NCBI GenBank assembly: GCA_030295235.1
Contig: AP026173.1
Coordinates: 186,001-250,000, forward strand
Reading direction: 5' to 3'
Origin: Fistulifera solaris
Lineage: Eukaryota > Bacillariophyta > Bacillariophyceae > Naviculales > Stauroneidaceae
DNA: 64,000 bases
The notes beneath the pieces are model-generated. The model did not search any database. It was not told the DNA's origin and saw only the letters and a program-made list of their open reading frames with translations. This document shows, piece by piece, positions 25,001-36,644 of the stretch. Every line of letters begins with the position of its first letter. The first letter of the stretch is position 1. Made by a program: the position numbers and the translations under genes.

Positions 25001-28000
25001 CCATAGAAGTAACATTTCTTTGTGCTGTTGGTGTCACCAAAGTTAAAACCCTCTATTTGGATTGTAATTCCACCTTCGTCAATAGCGTCGTTTGGTGCAA
25101 CCAATTCGATGTAGGGCAACGAGAGACATGCCGGTCCGAAGTACCCCGGTGAGCACTGGCGACACATGTCCCCTGCAAAGTTGTGAGGGCACTCACAGCA
25201 AGCTTTGCTGCCGCGACGCACTGCAGCTGCCACCGTTGTAACAGATAGGGCATTCAACACATTTCTCTCCAATCTGCTTGTAGTTTGGAACACATTCATC
25301 GCAGCACTCTCCTGTATACCCAACAGTACAAGAGCAAACATTTGGCAAAGCGCAGAAACCATTGCCGTTGCACGAGTTGCACACGTTGCATTTAGCCACC
25401 GAGCATGATTCCCCAAGCCAATCGTCATCGCAACTGCATACATCAAAATCTAAACACTGACCATGACCGTTGCAGAATCCAAGACTCTGGCATGTTGGTG
25501 TTCCACAAGCCGGTCCACCCCATCCTTCCTCACAGATGCAGTAGTCAGGAAAAACACAAAACGCCTTGATTCGAACAATTAAGATCACATATAGGAGTAT
25601 AGTTCGAAGGGAGAAATGGAACTATAGTGATTTGCGGGAGACTTGGGTCTTCATCATCGCCGTGGATGCGATTGTCAATTACAGCCTCTGAGAGATCGGT
25701 TGGCAAAGTAAAGCGATTGTTGGTTGCATTGACCACCATGTCTGCAGGAAAGGCTCCACTGAAACCAAAAGTTGTTATTTCCAATCGTGACGACGGATAG
25801 TCATCAAAGTCATTGCCTTCGATATTCCATGTCGACAGTCCATTCGAGGCCAAAGAAAGGACAGCCCTTTCACCTGACGTTGAAAGCTTGGCTTGATTCT
25901 TTCTGAAAATGTTACCATGAATTCTAGCATACGGTTGGTGATTCCTATATAAGGCCAAATGAATGATATTGTCCCCTTCATTGCTCTCAACAAGGTTACC
26001 TTCAAAAGCAATTGATCTGAAAGAATGTAGGGTTACAATGTTACAACTGGGGCAGGAGTTTGACAGGAACCGGCTGGGCAAAAAAGAGGCAGCGAACATT
26101 AGAAGCAGCCAAGGATGGGAACAGAGTCAGCCGAAGTACACGCACCATAATGATACTGATATTTTTTCATTTTGAGATGAACTGGTAACAAACAAAGCCG
26201 AACGTAGATCAATAAAATTAACTCCAGCAATGTAGATACCAAGGTTCGACCCCCATCAATTCTCAATCCGTTGTTATTGGAGTTGGAAATTGAGCTGCAG
26301 AGCAAGAGACGAGACAGACCACGTGAGTTGGTACATGGACTGTCCATACAGTTTAGTCCCACTTTAAAAGCACGAGTGCATTTACCTGTCAGAGATATTG
26401 AAAAAATTGCTTCCGCCCTTGGAGTAAATCTGTGTCCCGGTTGGATCTTTTTCAAAATTCGCCACAAAATGCGAACCTGAAATCTTTACGCTTTTCGCCT
26501 TTGTTTACCAAAAGTCCTTCTTGTGCTGAGAAGGTGATGTTTGTGTCTTGGATTACCACAGACTGCGCATTGAAAGAGGAGTCAACATAGACTCCACGGC
26601 GTTTACTCCTCTCAATTACTGAATCCCGAATGAGAAAATCACCGGGAGCATCGTAAGCGTAGACACCGTCGGAGCCCGATCCCTCGATCAACCCACTATT
26701 AATCATCACTCCCACACGTTCAAGGTAAACAGCAGCTGGCATAGAAGCATATCCTCCATTGACAAGGATGAAGTGCCTCAGAACAGACCCATCGGTGTAT
26801 TCGGCTTCCTGCGATGTCACTGCCTTCCGCACCAGGACCGAACCAGATCCCACCCCATTCGCTCGATGATGGAATTTCGGAATCACCGTGCAGCATTCAA
26901 AAGTCGATCTGTAGAAGACAGGAGTACTGGATGGGTAGTATTGCCCAGAACACGAAACTCTCCTTCAGTGATACTGAATGATCACTGACGGACCGAAGAG
27001 AATCCTGACTCCAGCTTCAAAATAAGGACAGCATCCGGATGCTGAAGAACGATTGAGCGAGGTGCGTAGTACAAGCCAGCTTCTACCAAAATGGTGACTG
27101 CTTCGAAGACCGTCCCACTGATCGTTCGTCCCACCGTATCCACGATTGAACCCATGGGAGGCGAATTAATTTTGGCGCTCAAGGTTTCATCCACATAAAT
27201 CCCTGAATAAAAAACAGAAGCAAGTGTAGCTTGACTCAAGCTGTCAAATGTCTTTTCTTTTAACTCCTCAAAGCTTGTTGTGCCCCAGTAGTTGGAACCT
27301 ATCGTATATATACCACCATCAACATCTTGGAACTTCGTCGACACACTGACAAAAAAACTTCAAGGCCGCTCCGTTTGTAAGGATGTTCTCCGTTAATGCA
27401 AGAGAAGTATCTGTATTTCCTCGGAGGAAAATCGCACTGTATCCAGAGCAGTTATCAAAACGATTGAATGACGCTTGGGAAGTCTGGGAGTCGACGCTCA
27501 ATAAGCCGTAGGGCGACTCCACATTAACACTCGAAATTAGGTTTCCAGTCACATTTAAAGTGGATACTCGAAGTCTGAGGCAATCTAGACGGCAAGAAAA
27601 AGAATCAAAGGTGTTGTTGCGAAGTACAAGCGAGCGACTGGTGACATCGAGCGCAAAATTGGTAGTGGCACCACTCTCGCCCACGATGCGGTTACCAATC
27701 ATTTTGAAACTACCGGTACCTCCTTGATTCACATAGATAAGGGAGTTCGGGTTTCCCTTGAAGTTGATCAAGTTGTCGTGCCATTCAACCAAAAGAGAGC
27801 CTCTATAGTGGCCATGCGCATAGAATACGTGATAATAAAGATTCGGGACCTCAAATCTGCAACCTTTCATCGCCAAAGGACCCACATTATAACCAGCGTG
27901 CAGCGGATACCCGTAATAAATCCCCGGTAGCAGAGTCGCATCGAACACCACTGCTTCCACAAGAGACGTTCCCCGAATTATCGAGGTCAAGCCCTCTCAT

Positions 28001-31000
28001 ATATTGATACTTCGGTCGCATTTCGACATTCGTGACAACTAGATTCACAGCGTCTTGACTGTAGACAAACGATCTCCCTTCGCTCGACATAAAGCCATTC
28101 TTAACAGTGACGTTCCCACTCCCCTGCATACGGATAATTGCTGGACCATTAGATTTTGATGTGTCAACGAAATTAAAGCCATCAAGAGAGAAACTTTTAT
28201 CCGCCGCAAGGAATAGATGGAGCCCACCTCCGCTGCAATCAAGCATAGTGATATTGCGGAAAAACGCAGCCTGTTTGATCAATATTGGGCTCGCTGTACC
28301 TGATAAGTTAACATGTTCTAGAAAAACACTGCCTGCCATAGAAGCCACTTCAATACCGCCCCATCGGGTCCCAGATGCCTTGAAGAACACAGGTTTTTCC
28401 GGTTTCCGACATTCGTGACAACTAGATTCACAGCGTCTTGACTGTAGACAAACGATCTCCCCTTCGCTCGACATAAAGCCATTCTTAACAGTGACGTTCC
28501 CACTCCCCTGCATACGGATAATTGCTGGACCATTAGATTTTGATGTGTCAACGAAATTAAAGCCATCAAGAGAGAAACTTTTATCCGCTTCGCAAGGAAT
28601 AGATGGAGCCCACCTCCGCTGCAATCAAGCATAGTGATATTGCGGAAAAACGCAGCCTGTTTGATCAATATTGGGCTCGCTGTACCTGATAAGTTAACAT
28701 GTTCTAGAAAAACACTGCCTGCCATAGAAGCCACTTCAATACCGCCCCATCGGGTCCCAGATGCCTTGAAGAACACAGGTTTTTCCGGTAACCCTTTGCT
28801 ATGAGCGAACCCTTATCCACCAACAGACTTGATCCCGGATCCATCCAGATCAACACACCTGGTTCTAACACAAGTTTTCCATCAATCAGAAGCGACCCTT
28901 GTGACGTGTAATTACCCTCAGACAGAGTTAAGTTCATATTGTGTTCCAGGCGACCGCTCAAAACGTTTCCGTTCGGAAGAAATGGGATCGTTCGCGTTTA
29001 CTGCTTCTCCCGATGCATTGGGTGTCAGCAAGTATGGACTGAAGATAAGTTCGGAGTACCGAGTTTCGTCAAGCCCATCAAAAATACGCTCAATCACCTC
29101 CAAAGGATCAGGAGAGCCCCAGTAAGACATGGAAGCATCAATCTTAGGGCGTTTCTGATGCGGACTCCAACACTTGAACATAGTATTGCGCCGTATCATT
29201 TCGGAAGGGCGTTGTAAAGATGTTACCGGATAAAGTTGTTTCTCGTGATGGCCACTGCCGAATCACAATCAGGGCAGGGTTTGCCGTGGATGTTGCTCTA
29301 AGGTTCTCCGCGAAGACGCCTTGAATATTGGTAGCACTATAGTCAGTTCTGTACGAAACATCCATCACGATTTGGGCAGAAATGTTGCTGAAAACATTTC
29401 CGATGCTTCAAGACCGAAGGGACTTTTAGCATCATAGGAAAGGCGCATCGCAGCCCCATAGAGAATATCCCAGTTGTGAAGTTGGTTGTTTTGGACATAT
29501 ATTTGGTTACAGTTCTCACAATCCAAATTGAGAGCGTAGGAACTAGTGCGAACCACGTTATCTCCGTTAAAAACGTTGCCCTTCACCGAGGCAGAGCAGC
29601 CGTTGGTGCAATCCAGGTTCAAGCCACCATTCGTCCCTCTGAAGCTGTTGTTTAAAATCTCGTAGTAGATGGACTGGTGCAAGCCGTTGAGGTGGATGGC
29701 GTGAATTTGTTGTTCCCTCAAAATGAGAATCAACCACGTTCACACTTTTGACGTATTGACCCGTGTATACCCCCTTGCCGCCTGAAACAGCAATTGTCGA
29801 AAGCGATACAACTGAACGCCCTATCAATTCGGATGGCTTGACCCCCACAGGCTTCAAAATTGCTCAAATAGACACTGAAATCGTTGCCCTCAATGTTCCA
29901 GGAGCTCAATCCCCGGGAAACGATGCAATCGCCTTGAGTGCCGTTGACTCGGATCGAATTTAACTCCAACGCGCCTGAACCAGTATGCTCAATGCCAACA
30001 ATAGCGCCATCAATATTAAAATGCGAACAATTCATTGGAATTGCCGACTTGAACAGCAAACCCCTCCACCAAGTGCCATCCAGGGGCCGGAGGAAGATAG
30101 GAGAATTCTCCATGCCCGAGGCAACGAGGCTGCCGTGTACCACAATACCACGTGAGGGAGCAAAATTTATTATGGTGTCTGGACTCAACTCTAGAGTGGC
30201 ATTGTCGAGCACAATGAGCGACAAGCTGCAATTGTACTCTGAAGACGGCAAAACAAAGGTACCGTTCCAAACTACACCGCCAAGCGAACCGTCTGGAAGG
30301 ATCGGACCTGGTAGCTGCACATCAATAAGCGGGCCGTTGACAAGGGGATCTAATAGAATCGTCTTGAGCATGAAGACAGCGTGAATTGGCGTTTTCAGGC
30401 CGTCCTTCACTGTGGTGCGGACACCCTGCAAATCATCCTGGAATACACCCCAGTAGTTTGCTGGAAGGTCGACCATGTTGCTCGTCGTGAAACCACTCTG
30501 AAGAGTTTGGAGATTGACGGAAACCGAAGCAGTCGTGTTGATAAACAGATTCTGTTTGATAGGCGAGAATGGGTAGGTATGCAATTGCAGCAGCTCGACA
30601 GCAACACTGTTAATAACTGCATTCTTTTCAAACACGGTTGACCCAGTCAAATAGTTGCTACTACCTTGAAGATAAATCAAGACGTTACCAGCAGTACACT
30701 GTCTGACAATATTTCCAGCGAGCCTCCAAGAATTGTCCGTATCGCACCGACAAGTGCAGAATTGCGTAGCCTGTCGAGGACGACGGCGAATCTTCAACGG
30801 TATTGTTGTAGACGACTAGGTCGCCGGGCGTGACACCCGGTGCCTTGAACCCAGATCCCACCGGATAAACTTTTGATAACCGTGTTGTCGGAAACAGAGA
30901 TATTCATGCATTGCCACTGGAGATCAAGATGCAACCGACCGTTGTAAAGGTGTTACGATCGATGGCGCTCCCTCGTAGCCGTCTTTGGACCATCGTATTG

Positions 31001-32085
31001 AAAGGCGATTGAACTGGACGACGGCCGGGCAATCACTACATTGTCAGTAAACGAGAGCGGCTGATGGTTCACTCCAGATGAGCCAATGTATTGAGTATAA
31101 ACCGCAGTTGCTTGGCCATTATTCGGTATTTCGACATTGTTGCGAGTAAAAAAAACTTCGGAAATATAGTAAAGATACACTTGACCAAGAACGCGACAGT
31201 CTTGGACGGTCAGGCGGAACAGCCCTCGAACTTGAACCGCATCAGATACTGTCGGCATAATATCAACGTTATCCATCAAGACAATGCCACTGTTCTGGTT
31301 TTCGCCCGGACATAAATACCTGCCCTTAAAACGAAAGTACTGTTGACTGATTCTTTCATGATCTTCAAGTACTTTGCCACAAAGAACCCGCTAAGCTTTT
31401 CAACCTTAACAACATGGCGTCCGGTGTTTGAGGAATAGCACTCAATCAAGTTGACTGCGTTGATGAATGGAGTCTTTCCGTGCGTAAAGTCCATAGCATA
31501 CTTGGAACTCGATCCTGCTCTTACAATATCCACGCATTCGCATGATGCTTCCAGGAGACGAAGTTTAAGTCGCTGCCTCCTACCTCTGAGAATACCGCAG
31601 CATTTGCAGAGGACCAAAACTCAATACCTTGCCAATTGAAGGACGGATTTGCAGGCTTGAGCACTACAGCGGTTGTTGAAATCTCCGGAGATGAGGAGCG
31701 TACCACCAGAGTTGATGATTCCAGAACTCGAGTCCTGAAAAATAACGTGAGTCCCAGGTTGAATCACAAGTGTCCCACTACTTTGAATGTCGACAACTCC
31801 AGTGATATTAACGGGGCTGTCATCAGCTTTCCAGGTTACAGGACTGTCTACCACATAAGGACCTTGGATCTCGAGAGCACCGGCCGTAAGAGTCGTCAAC
31901 AAAAGTACATAGGTCGTTAGCGACCGACGGCGATTTCGTTCGCGACTCTTTGCCTGCTTCTTCCACGAAAGATTTTTCTCATGTTTTTTTGGCTTCCGGA
32001 GGTAAAGAGAGCGCAAGGCAGAGCGCCACCAAGACGCAAAAGACGATTTTTGTTTCAGTTTTTTCATGACGGAGGATTTCAACAA
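19015..32085 (-). CDS. Giant secreted mosaic protein (beta-helix, EGF-like, TIG, cadherin-like, FN3-like)
   Basis: A very large extracellular, adhesin-like gene read through many exons and frame changes. The N-terminus is basic (RERNRRR) and then hydrophobic (TTYVLLLTTLTAGA), a signal peptide or anchor. From about 31.9 to 25.6 kb it is dominated by repeats typical of right-handed parallel beta-helices. EGF/laminin-like Cys-rich modules follow at 25.2-25.6 kb (CNSCNGNGFC), a TIG-like domain at 24.8-25.15 kb with another EGF-like module, a cadherin-like Ig domain at 24.45-24.75 kb (GMVIDSSTGKLSW), and beta-sandwich segments at 20.3-23.3 kb (ENRGYGDAREVEI). Near the C-terminus are an FN3-like domain at about 19.6-19.87 kb, a CGNSIVDVGEECDEG Cys-rich motif at 19.5 kb, and a last Cys-rich stretch ending at 19015. 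Introns are clear at 20577-20640 and 22318-22383. Exact exon structure, start and end are uncertain; no C-terminal membrane segment is visible. Confidence 0.72.
28024..28789. repeat. Tandem direct duplication of about 380 bp inside the giant gene
   Basis: Copy 1 spans 28024-28403 and copy 2 28407-28789. They are nearly identical; the differences I see are a C-run of different length near 28071 versus 28455 and a 2-nt difference near 28203 versus 28589. The unit encodes beta-helix repeat sequence (for example SLDGFNFVDTSKSNG). It is either a very recent duplication or two versions of one region left in the assembly. Confidence 0.9.
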
Positions 32086-33988
32086 GTTTCTTCTTTTGCG
32101 GTGCGGCTGTTTTTAAGTTTTGAATTTCCATATCACAGCGGTATTCATATCCCTTAGGTGTCTTAATAAATTTTTTTCGTGTGGCCGTGCCCCTGCTTCT
32201 TGGGACAGCAGTCAGCAACGAGGGGTGGATCAAGAGAAACGACTGATGAATAAAAGCAAAGACGTAAATGAGTTTCGAGTGAAAAACTAAGGTTACCGAA
32301 AAACTAAACCCATCCGAGTAGATGGCCTCGGGCGCTGACCTTCTTGAGTGAGTGAGCGTCGAAGACAATCGCATTTTGAACGGTAGAAACACAGAAGACG
32401 ACTTCCAACGCAACCAACCTACAGCCAATGGTTATCGACGGAACTTACACTGCTTTTTGTCTTTAAAGTCAGCGCCTCTTTCCAGTGCAACCAACCTCAC
32501 CAAGCCGATCCTCTTCTGAGATCTGAAGAAAGCGGCGATAACGTAAAGGAAGCCGACCACGAGGCACGCAGGGAAGGAGAAGAAAGAATTATTTTGAGAG
32601 CAGAGGCAGTGGCATTAGTCAAGGGTTTGTCGTTCATATGCTGCCAGCTGCAAGCTATTTGGCGGTGGTCGTTACCATTATATAGAGAAACAACAGCTGA
32701 AAGGGCCGTTACTCATATATAAACAAACAACAGCAAAAACGTGCACCGTGTTTTCTTCGACATGTGAGGGACGTAAAAAGATTGCTTTACCAGTTCGATG
32801 GGGGCCACAAGCTCCTTTTTGAACTCGACGACGGGCGACATTGAGACAGACTGCACAAACATGATGCCAACGAGTAAAATAAAGGCCTCTTTCATCCTTG
32901 TCGTTGTTTCCGGTTTTGTTGTTTCTATCCTTCTTCTTTTTCTTTTTCTTCGTCTTCTGAACGTTTACGAGCAGATTACAGCTGGTTGCGGATAGTAATG
33001 GTTTGCAGGCTTTTAAATACGAAGCTCTGCCAATCCTCCTTTACGTGGTAATCTTTCATCGCAAAAACAAAACCGTTTGTGCATAGAGTGGGTCGGCCGG
33101 AGGACAAGGAACGGTGATGCTTATTCGTACTGTTTACTTGTACTGTACAAGGTTTGCACCATTTTATTCGTTTTTTACGATGTCGTATTCCGAATTTCTA
33201 AAAGTCATAGTGCCGATTTGAATGATTCATTTCACCTGTTCATCATGCCACAAATAAGTCCAAACCATAGCTTTGTACCTTCTGACTTCTGACCTTCTGC
33301 CTATATTGCCTCTCTCTCGTTCTCTCACCGGCTCACCGGTTACTACTATTGGACACTCTGGTTCAGGCTAAATTTATAATTATTGCAACATTGCTTACTT
33401 TTTTATGTGGAAAAGGAGAAGCCCTCTCGAGAGACTACAGTATAGAGTAGTCTAAGCAAATGAAGCGCAAATCTCACTTGATGCTTTATGGACAGAAAAC
33501 ATGAGTAAATAGTAAATAATGGTAAAGACTGATGAAGACTAAAGACTAAAGACACCAAAAATTGCGCCGGCCAGACGCCAGATCTCGCAGATCTCCCCTC
33601 TCCACCATTTCGATGGAACAACCAACCAACCCATTGAAATGCAACAAAACGAGTACAAACACCCCTTACAAACCTATAATGTTTTGCTTTTCATAAAACG
33701 TACATGGTCTAAAAGCTGTAATTGACCCGTCACAACGGTGCAAAAACTGCTAATGGCTGCAAATCCGTAGATACACGACCGGCAGAATGTGAAATCACAA
33801 TATGAGGCCAGAAATAGATCTTTGAACTCAATTTGCAACGAGTTCCTCGCTGATTTTTACCTGTTAGTCTTTCTGAGTTCCGTCCCTTTTGCTCGCTTGG
33901 TTTACTTTGGACCATAAGCAGCTATGGCAAGGCGTGTTGCCCATCCAATCGATACACATTTAAAAACTGAACCGTCGAGAATGGCTAG
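32086..33988. other. Long intergenic region
   Basis: This contains the likely promoter of the giant secreted-protein gene at its left side. An alternative frame at 31979-32428 includes a hydrophobic stretch and might contribute an upstream exon, but I cannot decide. Apart from a possible 60-codon secreted peptide at 32713-32895, the rest (33.0-34.0 kb) is AT-rich and shows no protein-like frame or repeat. Confidence 0.4.
32713..32895 (-). CDS. Possible small secreted peptide or first exon
   Basis: A 60-residue frame begins MKEAFILLVGIMFVQSVS, which resembles a signal peptide, followed by a short charged stretch (EFKKELVAPIELVKQ). The C-terminal part is less protein-like. A GTAAAG after the codons for IEL could be a splice donor, making this the first exon of a longer gene. 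There is no recognised family and confidence is low. Confidence 0.22.
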   Translation of the reverse strand: MKEAFILLVGIMFVQSVSMSPVVEFKKELVAPIELVKQSFYVPHMSKKTRCTFLLLFVYI

Positions 33989-34540
33989 GATCGGAAATGG
34001 TTTGTTCCTTCCGCGACGGTGGAAGATGGTATTCTGAGCGATGCTCAAGAATTACTGTATTTACTTTGCGAAATTGGATCCGGTATTCTTCTGTACGATG
34101 CCATTTTCTTCGGATTGCATTGGGGTATGCATGCCATTCCGTGTTTCCGGAAGTTTCATCATCGTCATCATGCCGAGACACATATTGAAGCGCGCGATGT
34201 ACTGCGGCATTCGCTTCTGGATGGAGGTTTACAGGTTCTGGTCAACATTCTGGTGCAGAGGCACACACCTTGGGGCGTGGCGAAATCCCGATTGGCACGG
34301 TTGGGTCACAACGTGATAGTCATTTGGATGTTGACCGAGTCGCATACATCTTCGCCGTATCCGTATCTATGGCGTCGATGGTTCGTGGGGGTACGCGAAC
34401 ATGTTCATCACCACGCAGCGAAAGGAGATGATGCAAAGACAATGAATGGACGGTGTCATCGTTATCAGCAGTTCTTCGGGTATTTGGATGATCTTCGAAT
34501 GTGGCTAGGTCGGCGAGAGTGCAGGTCGACGATCAAGTAA
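33989..34540 (+). pseudogene. 5'-truncated duplicate of the fatty acid hydroxylase-family gene
   Basis: This matches the second two-thirds of the gene at 18087-18866 at high identity, in the same orientation, and the match continues into the 3' UTR to about 34590. Open reading runs from 33989, just after an in-frame TAG at 33986-33988, to 34540. No ATG precedes the homology; the first good start would be internal. All three recognisable histidine clusters remain (LHWGMH, FHHRHH, HVHHHAAKG), and no frame break occurs in about 550 bp. The missing part includes the N-terminal membrane segments, so a working enzyme is unlikely unless an upstream exon exists. The preserved frame and mostly silent or conservative changes suggest a young duplicate. 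Confidence 0.8.
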
Positions 34541-34729
34541 AGAAACATGTCATAATGATAGAAAATGTACGATTATTTCGTTATAAGATATACGAAGAAG
34601 CTGTTTGAAAATCATTACAAACGAGTACGCACGAAGCGAACTCCGTTCAATCGACGCTTCGCAGAATGTACAAGAGTTGAAAAGGTGCCATGAGGTTACA
34701 AGGGGTCCTTTTCGTTGAAACAAAAATCA

Positions 34730-35227
34730 TCAAACGGAGTCGATGCATATGTTGGACAAAAACTCATCGAGACTCCGATTCGAGACTTTCAACTCGTCAA
34801 TTTTCCGTCTAAATGCAGGGTCGCTTTGATGGAAATGACTCGATTGCATGAATGATCTTTCCAGAGTTAAAGAAGCCGACGGCAAAGATCGATGCGTATC
34901 GGACAAATCTTTGAATATGGATCGACACCGTACCAGCCGGCGCTGATTTTGCATTTGCTGGTGAGACTGAAAGAGAGCAGACTTCAAGTCGATGCAAGGA
35001 GCTCCACTGGTGACAGAAGAATCGTCGGAACTAAAACTCCATTCGATACTAGGGAAGTCTATCGCGTCTTGTACGTTGCTTTCATCATGTTTTCCAAATG
35101 CGAGTGAAGATCCAGATCGCCGACGCTTCCTGTCCGATGTGGGCTGATCCCAAAGTAATAAAGCCGCCTCTAAAGCCAACGTTGCTGGTTGGTTACTCGT
35201 GCTCCCTATATTGCTATCTCCTCTCAT
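34730..35227 (-). CDS. Small unknown protein, paralogue A
   Basis: A 165-residue Ser-rich protein with no recognised domain, starting at the ATG complementary to 35225-35227. Two boxes are shared with the protein at 36279-36644: DFPSIEWSFSSDDSSVTS and, about 30 residues later, LVRCRSIFKDLSD. The first is a short hydrophobic motif (F-P-x-I-x-W) followed by an acidic Ser/Thr cluster resembling casein-kinase-2 sites; the second is basic-hydrophobic. This arrangement suggests a docking or regulatory peptide protein rather than an enzyme. An arginine patch (RKRRRSG) at about residue 35 could be a nuclear signal. Similarity to its neighbour supports a real gene; function is unknown. Confidence 0.6.
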   Translation of the reverse strand: MRGDSNIGSTSNQPATLALEAALLLWDQPTSDRKRRRSGSSLAFGKHDESNVQDAIDFPSIEWSFSSDDSSVTSGAPCIDLKSALFQSHQQMQNQRRLVRCRSIFKDLSDTHRSLPSASLTLERSFMQSSHFHQSDPAFRRKIDELKVSNRSLDEFLSNICIDSV

Positions 35228-36278
35228 GACAGCTTGTTGTTTGCTAAAAGAAAAGAGAATTCCCGGTCGCCCGAACGCTTTATTGCAGCAATCCGATGCG
35301 ATAAACGCGGTAGTTCCACTCTTTCGTCTCTCATCTGTCTCTCATTGCCTTCCCATGCCACATCGATCTTGATGGATGAAAAAGTGCGGCTTTCACCTCA
35401 ATCCGAATGGTAACCTGACGTGTTGCGCATCGAATCGATTCTTTTAAGAAACTGCACCGTCAAGAACGAGTTCGGTACTACACTCCAGATGACCACGCAT
35501 GTCGAAGAATGTCGGTCGAACACGAAGAAGAAATAGCTGGCAGCTGCAGGACTTGCGTTTGTTGCCAACTCAGTTTCCCAGAGGTGAAACGGCGTTAAAA
35601 TTCTGCGTCTTCGTAGCCCGTACGTAGAATTTTATACCGGAGGCAGAATTTTAACGTCCTTATGTATCTGATAAACACAAAGTACCAGGTAGACTACGGT
35701 AAATAAATAAACGAAGAACAGTGGTGTCCAATAAGAAGTAGGGAAGAGATGTGCCTCCGATCTCCGATTTTTCTACTCTCGCACGACGGACGTGGGACGT
35801 GGCGCATGGCGCGAAACCGAGTTATGGTAGCTACAATAAGGTTAGAACTTGTTCCATTCGTATTCGTGCTAGGTCGCTCTACGGCGACAAAAACAAAATC
35901 GACAGCCGCACAACCCAAGAGCGACCCAAGAAGAAAATCCTTTAAATCAACCTGAAACACAGATATTGGTAAACATCGCTGAGGCTCTGTTTTTATTGCT
36001 TCCCATCTGCATTCCGCTTTACTCGCGACAATTTACGTCGCTCTCCAACTTTGGTTGCATTTCCTGTTGTCGTTTATAGCCACATCATTGAGGCACCTGG
36101 TTTCGCAGAAGGCTTTAATAAAATCAAGGCTTTACTTTATGAGTGTTGAGGCTAAATTCTATTAACAATATTTACAAGGTCGTCCGCCAATTGTGTACAA
36201 AGGTCCTCTGTATTAACAAGAGAACCACAACGGCGAAGTGGTCCACAGCCTCTCCTTTGTTCAATAATTAATAATAAT
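35228..36278. other. Intergenic region with an inverted repeat
   Basis: This should contain the promoter of the gene at 34730-35227. Overlapping 60-90 codon frames near 35700-35960 on both strands are not protein-like. The only structure I see is the 14-bp inverted repeat listed separately. Confidence 0.4.
35593..35656. repeat. Inverted repeat with 14-bp arms
   Basis: The arms CGTTAAAATTCTGC (35593-35606) and GCAGAATTTTAACG (35643-35656) are perfect reverse complements around a 36-nt loop. There is no obvious target-site duplication at the flanks. It could be a hairpin or a remnant of a very small inverted-repeat element. Confidence 0.6.
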
Positions 36279-36644
36279 TTACATGACCGACGTGATAGGA
36301 ACAATAGAGTAGTGATGGGTCAATTGAGAAAGGTCTCTGTACATGGACTTCGAGCGTACCATTCCAGTGCGAGTCGTTTTCCTCCGCTTGGAAGGAGACA
36401 TAATACGTTTTATCGAAGACAAATCCGATGTGTAATCAGATTCGTCATTATCCCAAGAGATCTCGGGAAAGTTCCAAGCGTGCTTTTTGGGTTTTTGCAT
36501 CAGATCTATCGAATCCGATGACATGAAAGCCTGGAACAAGGTGAAGCTATTGCCGCTGTTCTGCCTGTATCTCTGCAAGCGCTTTGCTGGCCTCCTGGAC
36601 AGGTGCGTCGCACCATGATGTCCAAATGCTGTGGCATGATCCAT
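36279..36644 (-). CDS. Small unknown protein, paralogue B
   Basis: A 121-residue protein starting at the ATG complementary to 36642-36644 (MDHATAFGHHG); the frame extends 21 codons upstream but that part is UTR-like. It shares with the protein at 34730-35227 the box NFPEISWDNDESDYTSD and, after a spacer, MVRSKSMYRDLSQ. The spacer is basic (SPSKRRKTTR), and the N-terminal third has RRPAKRLQRYR. The pairwise pattern is F-P-x-I-x-W plus acidic residues, then V-R-x-[KR]-S-[IM]-[FY]-[KR]-D-L-S. The two genes are 1.1 kb apart on the same strand, consistent with an old tandem duplication. No known domain. Confidence 0.6.
   Translation of the reverse strand: MDHATAFGHHGATHLSRRPAKRLQRYRQNSGNSFTLFQAFMSSDSIDLMQKPKKHAWNFPEISWDNDESDYTSDLSSIKRIMSPSKRRKTTRTGMVRSKSMYRDLSQLTHHYSIVPITSVM

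Noticed and set aside
19015-32085. Each short minus-strand frame as a separate small secreted protein
   Set aside because: Adjacent frames continue the same repeat types and domains, and clear introns join some of them, so one large gene explains them better.
33077-33292. A 71-codon frame in the long intergenic region
   Set aside because: AT-rich, no signal peptide or domain, and no paralogue.
33989-34590. The hydroxylase copy as part of a transposable element
   Set aside because: No terminal repeats, target-site duplication or transposition genes are visible around either copy.
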